64,000 nucleotides of DNA from the NCBI GenBank assembly GCA_008694505.1, contig VZDJ01007747.1:27690409-27754408 (forward strand), given 5' to 3'. Shown here in pieces: positions 35,869 through 47,900 of this stretch (positions are counted from its first letter, which is position 1; every line of letters starts with the position of its first letter). This DNA is from Cyanoderma ruficeps (lineage: Eukaryota; Chordata; Aves; Passeriformes; Timaliidae). The notes beneath the pieces are model-generated. The model made no database searches and was not told the DNA's origin. It saw only the letters and a program-made list of their open reading frames with translations. The position numbers and the translations under genes are program-made.

Positions 35869-35992
35869 GCTGAAACAAAGGAGTTCAGACTTGTCAGCAA
35901 GAGAAGATAATACACTGTCTGAAGAAGAAAATTCTAAGACAGAAAACAAGAAGACAATAAGGAACCCAATGAGTGCAGTTTCAAATAAGTGA
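35869..35992 (+). CDS. Candidate 3'-terminal coding exon, unidentified gene
   Basis: An acceptor (TTTTCCCCTAATTCTTATAG) ends at 35868. One base (G) then completes a split codon, followed by 40 sense codons and TGA at 35990-35992. The peptide begins LKQRSSDLSAREDNTLSEEE and ends RNPMSAVSNK, a hydrophilic Ser/Glu/Lys-rich tail of the kind seen at the cytoplasmic or disordered C-terminus of many proteins. The other frames stop by codons 2 and 14. The intron would be phase 2, matching the donor of the candidate exon at 26193; the joining codon is AGG (Arg). A poly(A) signal AATAAA is at 36612-36617, which would give a 3' UTR of about 640 bases. I cannot assign a gene. No transcript evidence is available. 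Confidence 0.35.
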
Positions 35993-37490
35993 TTTTTTTT
36001 TGTAATTGCTTTCTGATATATCAAATAGAGGTTTTTACTGCAAGTGGTATCTAAATAGGGTATTTGCTGTTTTTAAATATTAACATGAAATAGTATGTTA
36101 GTTTATATGAATGCACTAGAAAGTATAAGATATTTGAAAGGCATGTCTGTAAACATAATAACCTTTAAAATGTGAACCATGATGTGCCTTTATAGCCATT
36201 TATTTAATACCTATACACTGTATATCATAGCATCTAATTTTTTGGTAAGTCTGCAAGAAGTCCTTTTCTCCCTTGTGCCTGTTTAAACAAATTACTGTAA
36301 GCAGAAGAAATTATTTTATCAGAGTTTAAAGAAAAATGTTAAGTTAGTAGCCTTAGCTGTAATAATGATGATATTGTGAGTTTGAGATCAGCTGAGCATG
36401 TTGGAAGTTCGTATTAAGACAAAGCTTATAGATTTTAGAAGAGTAAACTTCAACTTGTTCAGAGCACAGCTGTGGGAGATAAAGGCTTTCCATGATGTAA
36501 CTGCATTTAATTTGACATATTTTTTATGTCAATGTTTTAGTTTCAGTCACAATATGCTTTGGAAAGTCATGTATTATTTATCTATTGAAGTGATTAGCAT
36601 ATTTTTTTTAAAATAAAATTTAAGGCAGAGTTTCAAATTTACCTGGGTGATTTGCTTTTCAGAAAGATGTAACTATGATATACAACTTCTTATGTTTTTA
36701 ATCTTAACCAAGATCTCATTGATTGGAATCATCGCTGTGACTTATTATAATACAAAAGTGTGGACTAAGCTGCACCAAACTCTACTTTTGTCTTCTCAGG
36801 AAACTATCTGGGATAAATTCAAGACTCGTTGCTATTCTCAACCACCTTTCTGTAAAGAATTGAGGAGTTCAGGACTCTGGCTTTTTATCACTGAATTTCC
36901 ACATGTTGCTGCAATACCAACTTATCATTTTTATTTTTCTTTCTTCTTTTGCAGATTTTATTTAAAGAAGAAATATTCACACACACATGATTGATTTCAC
37001 AGCAAAACACTTTTTCAAGAAATCACTACATGTTTAGTAATTTGGATGAAACTTCTTTAGATATCTACAATAGCAAACAAGAAAAAAAATTGCTTTTTGT
37101 TCAGATTGGAAGAGATTGCTCACAGAAAAAAAAGATTTATTTAACCAAGACTTTTCACAACATCGATCTTACTTTCTATGCCTCATCCATTCCTAATCTA
37201 TTTCTGTATTCCCTTCATTGATGTCATGCTTGTAACTGCACTTTTTGTAAGATCATAAAGTCAGTAGTGTTCGCTTGCCTGCACTATTCCTCCCAGAAAT
37301 AGGTATATACTCCATTTTAAGCAATTTATGACATTAAGCCATTCTAGTCAGTGGAAGCCTTTGATGCCTCTATATTAATATTAGCATTCCTAAAACTCAA
37401 ACATGCACATGCTGAAATAATGTCAGCAGTGAAGATAGGTAAGCATTTTGTAATATTGTGGTAGTATGGCAGACACAATGTGCAAGCTTT
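35993..37490. other. Possible 3' UTR, then unique sequence with a 116-codon frame
   Basis: Up to about 36630 this would be the 3' UTR if the exon at 35869 is real. A strong acceptor (GATTTGCTTTTCAG, ending 36662) lies within a frame open from 36647 to 36994 that has a hydrophobic stretch (LLMFLILTKISLIGIIAVTY). It is the longest frame in the window outside repeats. It lacks an ATG at its start, has no family resemblance, and contains a second strong acceptor (TTTCTTCTTTTGCAG, ending near 36954), so I do not call it coding. Confidence 0.35.
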
Positions 37491-37496
37491 TTCTGT

Positions 37497-37790
37497 GAGT
37501 ACGAGATCAATGTGACCAACAAGGGAGAAGTGAGTTGTGTAGTACATAGGAGGCGTACAAGCATAAAAAAGTACCTAGGCAAGAACAAGAAAAGCATAAG
37601 GAACTGCAGAAAACTGGACATCCTGAAAAGTATATAAGGAAGATGAATGCCAAAAAACCCCAATAAGCAGTGCTGGGAGCAGATGAGCTGCAAAAAGGTG
37701 TGAAGAGAGTAAATAACATAAAAATGTCAAACGCAAACAGGCAAGATGGGGTAAGAAGAAAAACTTGCTTTGGGTCTAGCTTCTCACAGG
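37497..37790 (+). repeat. Dispersed repeat copy A (probable LTR-derived)
   Basis: Shares an ordered series of segments with 54515-54830: 'aagcataaggaactgcag', 'ggacatcct', and 'taagcagtgctgggagcaga' followed by 'tgag'. The copies are in the same direction and have diverged by substitutions and small indels. Texture (A-rich U3-like sequence with AAGGAACTGCA) recalls avian ERVK-type LTRs. No TATA/poly(A) pair could be fixed here. Confidence 0.6.
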
Positions 37791-37794
37791 AAGC

Positions 37795-40700
37795 TTACAA
37801 ATGTGATCATCTCAACCCACATGAGTAAGGCCATAAGGAACCACAGCTGTGGTCAATAACTCTACAGTAGTAGCACCATGACGTGTACACTTAGGACCAG
37901 TTTAGGATATAAATAGCAAAAAACTAATAGCTTTCTGTATTAACATTTTGCAATAACTAACCTTTACATGAAAAATGCTGTTAAGGAGTAAAGTTTGGGT
38001 TTTTTCTCTGGTTCTGTATTTTTTTTATCTGTAAAAAATACTTTATAGCTACCTCAATTTGTCTTCTAAGTACTCCCATTACAGCAATTTCTGGTTCTCT
38101 GATATCTGAATTTATATATTCAGTTACACCATTCTACTCTAAAGTACAGTGAACTGCAGTATTCCATTTGATACAAAATGTTTGAAAGGTTAAGCAAAAC
38201 AACTGGAATTAGTATTGTCTACATCAATGCACTCCTCTTTTTTTCTACTTCTTTATTCACAGAGAATCAAGTTTTTTTTTTAAGAAAGAATTATGTACAA
38301 TTAAACCACTCAGATTGACAAAATATGATCACGTGGTGGCACATATAATGTAGTATAACAGAATATCTATAATTAATACAATATAATTACTGTATTATTG
38401 CTTAATACAATGTAGCTTTCTAATAAAATGAACTGTGATTTTAAAAATAGGAATACAATGATTAAGTGCTTCACTATAATGAGCGTAAAACACTGTGAAA
38501 TGTAAATAGTCTTTACTGTTCTGAAGATCAGATGAGGTACTGACTGCGGGAGGCCTAGGCCATTACACCTAAACTAGTATCTTGGTTTTGGCGGGGGTAA
38601 ATAACAGATATTTAGGAAATTAGCACCCATATATAGACATATAAGAATATACAGAGAAAATATATGACAGTGGTGCTCTTGCATTTCAGAGTCATGAAGG
38701 CATCACTAGTGCTGACTGCGTCTGCCCAGCCTCTCCACCCTGCCCACAGGCCCAGAATTCCCTTATGGCTGATCCCATCGATACTACAGGACAGCCTGTG
38801 TCCAGTCCTACCTCTACCCCTGCGCCCTAGTACCCTAATCATGAATCAATTAAAAAGCAGAAAGAAAACAATGACCAGAAATCCTGCCTAGCTGTCACAG
38901 AAAAAAAAAAAGTTGAATCAGAGATCTGAGTATTGGTGGCTGGGAGTATAATATTATTTCGGTCAAAAGGTTACTTCCAAAATTCACTACTGATGTACTC
39001 TTTTTCTCTTTCTTTGTTTTTGAGAACAACACAGCTATCTTAGTTGTGCCTTTCAGATTCTGATCTTGGTTATGAAGAAAGGAACTGAATGGTTTCATGT
39101 GGAAGAAAGACAAGTATGAGACTTGATTCAATTGACAGTAATCCTTAGGACTGCCAAAAGTAGTAAAAATCACGGGGTTTTGACATTAAGTGTGAGTATG
39201 CAAATTTTCCTATTCATAAAATATTCAATAAAAAAACATAGCACTCCACAAATAAAATCTGATAAACAAGATGCTATCAGAACTTTCTCATTTCCACTTA
39301 TAGGAGAAAATAAGAGTGCTTGTTTATTGTATACATAAGCTGATTCAGTTTAGCTAGAAAAACTTTTTTTTAAATGAGTGGGCTTCATCTTCTGTCTGAT
39401 CTGATTTCATATTTTCATATTTTAAATTTTGAGAGAGTGAATTTTTATTTCTTATTCACTAAGGGAAAAGCCCTATTTTTCACAAGGAACAGGGAAATTA
39501 AAGTATTTCTTCTAAAAACATTCATCAAAAAATTGGGAATAAAACATGGAATAGAATTACCAGAACAGCTGTATATGTTTGGACATCTACAAGCGTGTAC
39601 TGAGTTTGTGTAGTTCTGCACTACTGTTAGAAGTCAAGTACTCATCACTTTTTTCCAGCTGTAGTAATTCAATAAACTACAGCTGATCATGCAACTCAAA
39701 ATGTAATGGCAATAGATCTCGCAGCTTATTATTTAATTTGTTCATGATTTCTGAAGACCTTATATAGCAAAAAATAGAAAAAGGATGCATTTCCTGCTAT
39801 GAGTTAAATACCAACAAAAATTCATAAATCTGTTAAAAATCAGGAACATGGTTGATACCACTGATTTTGGTGGTGCTTAACTTTCACTTATTGCAGAGTG
39901 CTGTTTCTTCTGAAGTCATAATGAAAAGCACTTGAATCATCATGTTCACATAAAACTCTCCTTGCAATTGACTTATTAACCTTTTGATGGTGTGAAAAAA
40001 AATCATGCTGTATAACACTAATTCTTGATTTTCCCCAAATCACTTAGAAAATATGTCCATTTAGTTCTGAAATCAGCATCTCATATCTCTCAGACCTTGG
40101 TCAGTAAAACCAATTTTTTTTTTTTTTNNNNNNNNNTTTAGGTAAACTCACTCAGATTTTTAGCCAAGGGTTATAGTGTTTTAAGCATCACATACTTTGA
40201 TGGTTCCTTCCTGGAAACTTCTTTTTGACTTCAGGCACTTTCCAGCCTGAATGTTTCATTTTACCTGTTCTATCTGAAAACCTGTGACATCTCTGTCCTT
40301 GCTCTTAAGACAGACAAAATAAAAATTTGCTCTGTAAATGAGATAAGAGTCTCCCATTTTCAAGAGATCTAAGATTAATACATCTTCCTAGGCAAGAAAT
40401 TTAAAAGAAATAAAACTGAGCCATTTTTCATTGAATGGAATCAATTGAACTTCTGTTATAAAAAACAAAACCAATTAAAATACATTAGATAAGTTTGGGT
40501 GCATTCTTTTGGGTGAATGAAGAAGAACCTAAAAATACCTGGACACTCAATGGAGACACACAAGAGGCTGAGTTGCTAGTGCATTGTAACCCAATTCAAA
40601 GTCTTACTGAAAACATGACACTATTTACATTAAAAATAAAAATACACTTCATTCAGGCCTAGTTGCTGCACATGCTATCTATTTCAGCACAGACAAAAGA

Positions 40701-41145
40701 GAAAAGTTACCTATGGTAGAAGTTCTGAAGTTTTCCACCTGGGAAAGCATGTTTTTCTTGAGGTTTTTCTTTTCTTACAGTTTAAAACTTATTTTTGTAA
40801 AGAAATTTAAACCTATAGTCGGTATCATAAAAACCATTAAAAATCTAGAGAAATATAATTTGTTTAAGAAAATGTCTTGTAGAATTACTGTAACGTAAAA
40901 TTCTTGACTGAAAGATCTATCTGGTCACATAAAAATGGGCATAAATACTTTTACTATTTCAAATTTAAAAATATGCATATAATATCATCTGGAAAAATAT
41001 TCAGGAAAAAAAAAGATGAAATGGTTTTACTTCTTAGTTTTTACTAAGAAATGTTGCCCTGAGTTTTCTGTCTTTTGTCTTTCTGTAGAACTTTCTCACG
41101 CAGCTTTCATGTAAATAATGTCTATTCTTAGAATGTTTACATACT
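37795..41145. other. Unique AT-rich sequence
   Basis: No gene or known repeat. It contains poly(T) and poly(A) runs, including the nine-N gap at 40128-40136. The open frames at 38612-38842, 38895-39173 and 39374-39613 have no protein-like features. Confidence 0.5.
40128..40136. other. Small assembly gap (9 N) in poly(T)
   Basis: Nine N after a run of fourteen T; homopolymer length unresolved. Confidence 0.98.
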
Positions 41146-41242
41146 TCTACTCTGAGAGAAGAAATGATTGATGGTGATGTCCACCATCCAGGTTGAAGGG
41201 GTGGCAACCTGTGTAGCCAATCCCTTGACCTCTGTACATATC

Positions 41243-41250
41243 TATAAATA
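41243..41250 (+). promoter_or_regulatory. TATA box of the LTR
   Basis: TATAAATA followed by CTGGAGTCAG and a degenerate AATAAAG-type signal, typical of short-R LTRs. Confidence 0.45.
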
Positions 41251-41480
41251 CTGGAGTCAGATAGAATTAAAGGGAGAGTTTTTGCAACAGCCATGTCCTG
41301 AGCTTCATTCCAGTGTTGGGACACGCCCAGCTTCGCCCCGCGACAAAGAAACAGCTATATGTTCTGTAAATTTCTTTAAGTGTAGCACAAAAGACAAGCC
41401 CCTGCAAAGGGGCTCCCGGTACCAGCTCAGGTGGTGCAGTCACTCCTGGATGCTCAGACAGGGAAGTTTCCTCAAAACAC

Positions 41481-41505
41481 TGAAGTCTGCACACAGCAGA
41501 CTTCA
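41481..41505. repeat. Perfect 10-bp inverted repeat
   Basis: TGAAGTCTGC (41481-41490) and GCAGACTTCA (41496-41505) are exact reverse complements around a five-base ACACA loop. Confidence 0.95.
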
Positions 41506-41782
41506 AGAAAGTACCCATTTGAACCATGGCCAGAGACCTCACAAACTGTATTTCATGTTACTAGGTAGTTGTATGTATAGTTGATGGAGAGATATCAAGC
41601 CAATATCTATGTATATTTAAGTTAAGGCACATTAGCTTCTGATATATGATTCTGTATACAATTCAATCAACAAAAATGCTGATCATATAATATTGATTGA
41701 GTGTTCTCTGGAGCTAATTTAGGACTGCCTCACTTAGTGAAGTGATCTAGGAGGCTACCTAGAAATACATTTCATAAACTCA

Positions 41783-42200
41783 TGTAGTGGTTTGAGTTCA
41801 AAGGAACCATAAAATCATCAAGTTCCAATCCTTATTCCATGGGCAGGGACACCTCCCACTAGACCACATTGCTCAAATCCCACCTATCCTTGCCTTGAAC
41901 ACTTCCAGGGGTGGAACATTCACAATTTCTCTGGGCAACCTGCTCAAGTGCTTCACCAACCTCACAGCAAAGAATTTTTCCCTAATATCTAATACAAACC
42001 TAATCAATTTCAGCTTGAAGCCATTGTCCCTTGTTCTGTCACTGTGTGACCTTGTACAAATTCACTCTCTAGCATTTTTCTAGGCCCCTGTTTTAGGTAT
42101 AGTAAGGTTGCTATAGAGTCTCTCCAGAACAATCTCTTCTCTAGGCTGAAAAACTCCAGCTGTCATCCTGTCTTAACAGGAGAGGTGATCCAAGCCTCTG
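41783..42200 (-). mobile_element. CR1 LINE 3' end, reverse orientation
   Basis: Antisense CR1 3' region: 'accataaaatcatcaagttc', 'ccatgggcagggacacctcc', 'cactagaccacattgctcaa', 'tgccttgaacacttccaggg', 'cattgtcccttgttctgtca', 'agaacaatctcttctctagg', 'ctgaaaaactccagctgtca'. The octamer tail is reduced to 'accataaaatcat'. This is the same 3' end as 3792-4090 but extends further into the element. Confidence 0.92.
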
Positions 42201-43968
42201 ATTCCTGAAATTGCAGTAAATGTACATAGCCAATATTAGTTCAATTTCAGTACTAAATTATTTAAATTTAAATTTAAATGTCAGTGAAAGATACTACTTA
42301 CTATTGTCTTGTTTCTCATGTAACAGAGATTGACAATATGGACGGCCAAGTGTCTTGCCTTTTACCACATTGTAAATTTTCACTGAATTGGCACGAGTTG
42401 ACAGTATTCATTCATTAAATATAAAGAAATCCATTACACGACACAAGTATGGGGTTTTTTTCCCATGAAAGCCTAGAAAACAATTTCTACTAAAGGAAAA
42501 AACATTTAGCACATCACTAAAGCAAATTGATTAATGCTGAACAAAGCTGACAAAGCAGGCAAATAAAGTAAATTAACGTGAAACCATTCAAAAAAGCACA
42601 TTTTTATAATAGAAAGGGTCAAAAAGATCACAAGGTAAAGGAATTGTATATTATCAGCATATTAGTAAAACTATAACCATGAATACTCCTTGACAAAACT
42701 AGACAAACTGTTCTTCAGTACTTTCTCAGCATAAAGATTGTTCCACATATACATATTATAAATAATATACTTAAAATTTCCCAAGGAAAATCATTGAAAA
42801 AATACACTTGTTTACGCAGTAAAACACTAATTTCATGGGGTGTTTAAGATGTTTTCAGTTTTTAAAAAATGAAAAATTGAAAAAATAAACATTTTTTAAA
42901 ATAAGTAATTTAATACATTACCTTCCCAAAAATATCCTCTTATTCATAAGGATGAAGTGTGCAGAAATAAATTGTCCACTTTTACTGATTCTAGTAGCTA
43001 AAGATGCAAGATAAAATTGAAAACTTGGAAAAAAACAAGAAGCCTGTATAAACTAATATGATACAAAAATAATCTATGTAAACCTTCCTGAAACAAATCC
43101 TGCAACATATTTTTGACACAGAAAGAAAATGATTCATTGCCTGTTTCAAATCTAGGATACATTTTGGGGATTATTTTCAGAGAAGGATGCTGAGAAGGAT
43201 TTCTGGTTTTCATCTTACTCTCTTTTCCAATAGTCTTTTTTCCCAGTTGACATCTAATGATTTTTCTTGCTTTTTTCTTTTATGTGGATTCCAGGTGCAG
43301 TGAGACAGAACAAACAAAAATCTAAAAATACCATCCCTGCTTTGTGTTCTAACCTGGTAGATATTACCCGCATAAAGTATGGAAAGAAAGTACACATCAC
43401 TGGTGGAGAAAAGCACTTAGAAAGTTAATTGAATCAGTTCTGTCAGTTAAACTTTTGATAATCACTTTCAAATTATTTTATATGTGTGAAAGTTTGCATT
43501 TACAGTCATGATAACCAAGTATATGCTTATAGGTTAGATGTTGCAACACCTCAAAGTGAGAGTAGTGACAGCTTTCAGACTATGTTTATTATGAATTAAA
43601 CAAATGAAGATTTTTCTTTGTCATGCTGAAAAATTAATTTCACTGAAGATAAGAGATTGGTAAGAATATCAATACTTCCCTACTGCCCGAATCCTAAAGG
43701 GACTACAAGTTATTTCATGTTCTTTAGAATGTGGCTTTCTTTACTTTTCTGTAGTACCATCATCCATTTATTTAAGCCACTATGTTACCATTGTGTTTAG
43801 AACTTCTTGACAAAGATTTTTATCTTGGAAAACAATCAATTTAAGAAAAGAAAAACAGAAAGTATATATCTTGAGATTTTGTAAGTATAAGGCAAAACCA
43901 TACACAAATTTAGATTCAGTCAAAGTTATTTTATTTTTTTCATTTCAAAGTAAGCCTTGTTGATGGTA

Positions 43969-44004
43969 AGGTACATGCTATGTGAGAGGTGCATGTTATG
44001 TAAG
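43969..44004. repeat. Imperfect tandem duplication, 18-bp unit x2
   Basis: AGGTACATGCTATGTGAG is followed by AGGTGCATGTTATGTAAG, three changes between units. Confidence 0.8.
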
Positions 44005-44619
44005 AGATAAATACTATTAAATATTTCAACTCAAACATGTATTTATTGAGTTACTTATTTTCAAAGAGAATGAAAACTTTTGAGCTTATTTTCTGATCAT
44101 TTTGAAAGAAGAAATAGAAAACACATACTTCATGAAAACTATTTTGCTTTTATGGAACTAACACTTATCAGCAAAAAGTTACATCAAAAATTCTTAACAC
44201 AGTCCAACTTTGAACTCCCTTTAATTATACTTAATGAAGCTTATAAGTTTGCAAAAAGTTACTTATTCAGTTATGAATAAAGAACCCAGCCTGTAGTGAG
44301 GGATTCTGATGGATGAAAACACGCTCTGAAAGGAGGGCTCCTGACAAGCATTTCTGCTGTGTGAACTTCATTCTCACAATTTTTGTCATCTCATGAGCTA
44401 GTTAAATTATTCCTGTCCATTTCCTAATTCATCCTAAGATACAATAGACAGCACATTTTTTGATGATTATAAAATGCCTCAGGTGATTTCTTCTGTGACA
44501 GAAGACTGAAGGAAAAGTGACTGGAACTTCTCAAAAACTTGATTAATTATATAAAATCGTGCTGCCTGGAAAGTCTTATTAAAATCATTAGAAAAAGAAT
44601 GAAAAGAAATTTTTCACAT

Positions 44620-44960
44620 TTACTGAGGATTGCTGGTTTTGATGTGGTGTGCCTGACAATCAATTAAGAAGTTTCTTCTGTGTCTGCTGTGGAAATTTGG
44701 AACGATTTCATATTTAGTAGCATTTTTACTTGTTTATGCTTTAATGCAGGTGTCACAAGCTGCTTGCCTGAAGCAGTCTCTCTCTATTGTTAGGAACATT
44801 TCTCCAGTTATTGCTAATAAATTCACAGGTGGTTAACAATTCTTGTCCTTGCTTGTGTTTTATTAACCATACAAAAAATTGCTTTGGAAAGCTTAATATT
44901 GACTAGTGCATAATATTATTGGATTTCCAATCAATTTCGTGAGCTTTCTACTTCTCTGCA
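44620..44960. other. Candidate conserved noncoding element
   Basis: Balanced, homopolymer-poor sequence with motifs such as ATTGCTAATAAATTCAC, CAGGTGGTTAAC and GCATAATATTATTGG. Nothing suggests coding. Judged on texture only. Confidence 0.2.
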
Positions 44961-47900
44961 GCTTTGACTTGCAATTCTGAAGAAGGCTTCTCCATTCCTC
45001 TCTCTAGGATGAAGGAAATAAATCTTTAAAAAAACACCCTCCTTAGACAGAGATCTAATCTCTTCAAAATTTGTCATTTAAAAAATGCCCTCTGAAAAAG
45101 GTATGCATATCTTATTTCATTTAGAAGACATTAAAAATAATTCTTATGAAAATAACATTGAAAATAGTAATAGGCAGCAGCAGATACCACAGAAGATCAC
45201 ATATGGTTACTCATAGTGGCCAAAGAATACCTGGCAATGGGATTTACAGTTAACATACATGAGAGTTTTCAAAGTTTGTTCCCTAAGAAGGCAATAAGTT
45301 GATTTGGCTGTCTGCTTCCTCCTTACCTCTGGTAATTTTGAGACCTTCAGAATAAATTCAAGCAAACAAAACAATGAAGAAGATATCACCAACATACTAA
45401 ACTCCTACAATTTCTTTAAAAATGTAGCTGCATAGATAAAAACATTGTTCATACATTTCATGAGGAAAGGAATATTTTATACAGTTCAAATATTACAAAG
45501 TCCCAAGCACTGGAGGTTCTACACTCAAAGAATGAGAAAATGTTCTCATATTTCTGTATATATGTACACATAAGAGTTCACATATTTCAGTTAGATACTG
45601 TGGTTTCTTAAACTTTAACTTTTGGTTCTGTCCCATGATTTTTGCTGCTGCATATCAATATTACTTCAGCCATCCTCAGCATCTCAAGAAAAGAGGTTAT
45701 GCAGATGAACTCCACAGAAATATGAAATTACTACTTCTTGCCACAAGTTATCTGTTTGTTACATCTTTGGAATATCTGTGAAAAGAATGAATGATCAAAA
45801 ACTTCCCTTCAGATACTGCAATCTCAACCTTTTTCTATTAACCCTTGCCCTTTTTCACAAGTGGTCCAGGAGATGTATATATTTTCCTCTTCTCATTAGC
45901 ATATATGACGTCTTGCATACATGACCTTCATTAACAAAATTATGCTGACAAAGATTCAGATCCCAGCCATTTTTTGTCTTACGTGCTCAGGAAAGGTTTC
46001 AAATATTTCTGTCCCCTTCCCTACCCCTTTGTAAGTAGATATCATAGCAGTGGACATAACAATGTTGTACAAACACACAGAAACTTTCTCTACTTCCATC
46101 TGGTTTTAGATATCGGATGTAATCAATGCAATCAGTTCTTCTATATTATACAGTAATTACGGAATTTCAGAAATAATACCCTCTTACATTACCATCTATA
46201 TTACCATTCCTTAAAATTTCCCAGTGCAGCTTACAGATATAACCTTCCTTGTCATTTCTCATATGCTTTTATTTTATTTTTTATTCAATCTGTTTAGACA
46301 AGATATTAAGATTATGACAGCAGCATTCTGTCCTCTTATTTTCTTTCCCTCAGTCTTTCTCCTCAGCAAATTTTATTATCAAAGATACTTAGATTTTCAA
46401 TCTAGATCATTGATAAATGATCTTTAGTGTCATGTCTACTATTAATTCTTGAACTAGTCTATTAGATCATGCTATGGACATTGATATCATGATGAATGAC
46501 ATTTTAAAGTGCCATATATGTGATATCAGACATGAAATCAGAATTCTACTCAGTGGGAGATAAAGCAGATGTAAAATATACCTTTTTTAGATCAGGAGAG
46601 GCTAATAATAGCTCTGTCTAATCAGATGGTTATAGTAGTTCACTCTATTAATAATTTGCACATGGGCATAGATAAAAGGCAAGTTACTTGGCTTCTGATT
46701 TATGTTTGTAGATTTTATTTACCACTTTCTGTGTCTCAAAGCCAAATGACCTACATCTATCTCCAGATTAGAAACTATGAAACTATACTGTAGTTTGACT
46801 AATAACCAGGATATGAAACTCCAAATAAGAGAGAATTATGTAGTCTTAAAATACACAAAAACAGAACATGCACAACTAAATAAATCCAACCCTTGATGAG
46901 AAGAAATTGAGTCAGAAAATTAAGATAAATGCTTGTCTGTCTTGGAAAAATTCAGAGGGGAAGAAGAAGGAAAACAGCTGCATCTAATGTATCTGGAGTT
47001 TCCTCTCCAGTTCTTTTATTACCTTAATTTAAAATGAGTTTAGTGCTAATAAAGTTTCTAAGCAAAACAAAGTTTCAGATTACAGACAAGAGTTTGACTG
47101 TCTAGGGAAAAAGGCTGATGACTGCAGAGGATCCAGCCCTCTGTTCAAACACAGAATTAGATTAGTTATAGAATGTTAGCTTTTTCTGCTGCAGAGTTTA
47201 GTAAACAAACATCTTTCTTGGCTTCACCTACTCACCTCTGCTAGATGCATAGGGAGCTTAGTAATTATATCTGCTGTGTAAGGGAAAAAGTGATATCCTC
47301 CATTCTGTGGCTTTATACATTCAGTATGTGGCTGGCTAGGAAAAGTATACTCAATGGAACTGACAGAAAATCCTGATGTTGATATTAGTGTGTTCAAGAG
47401 ATTGCAATTTTGACCAAATTTAAATGGGTAGTTGTGTTAACTTGCAAAAGGACAAGAACATTCTCAAACTTAATATTTTCCTAATCAAATTATTATTGTT
47501 AATAATTGTAATAATTCTGTCTTGCTGCTAATATGGTTTTTGCATAAGGCCATCCCTTTTGACCTTTTTCAAATGTCAGCAATAATATTTAATATGAATA
47601 TGCTTCACAGGCACTTTAAACACTCATATAATGTTTAATATTAAAAGATAATAATCTTGGTATTTGTACTCAAAATGTCAGTGAATATTGCATGAACAGT
47701 GATCATGCTGGCTTAATAGCAAGGTGTGTATCCAAACCCTGATATTATCAAATAGCTTAGGAAATTAATATGGAAGAGAATTGTTGTTTTGATTGTTCTT
47801 TGGTTTTTAAATTACTGAGTGTTTGTAGAACACTCTTCCTTTGTAAGGAATTTGGTCATAGGGTTCGTTGTTGAATGATTATTTGGAAATATCTAAAAAG

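Larger units (their letters stand above)
41150..41590 (+). mobile_element. Probable ERV LTR (ERVK-like) relic
   Basis: A CCAAT-like box and 'cttgacctctgtacatatc' precede a TATAAATA box (41243-41250). A decayed poly(A) signal (AGAATTAAAG) follows within 30 bases and then a GC-rich U5-like segment (CTTCGCCCCGCGACAAAG, 41332-41349). The order and wording resemble avian ERVK-type LTRs as I remember them. Sequence to about 41590 keeps the same GC-rich texture and holds a perfect 10-bp hairpin. The 138-codon plus frame and the two minus frames over it have no viral protein resemblance. Confidence 0.55.

Noticed and set aside
41168..41584. 138-codon plus-strand frame
   Set aside because: It spans the TATA box and U5-like part of an LTR relic, so it is unlikely to be a protein gene.
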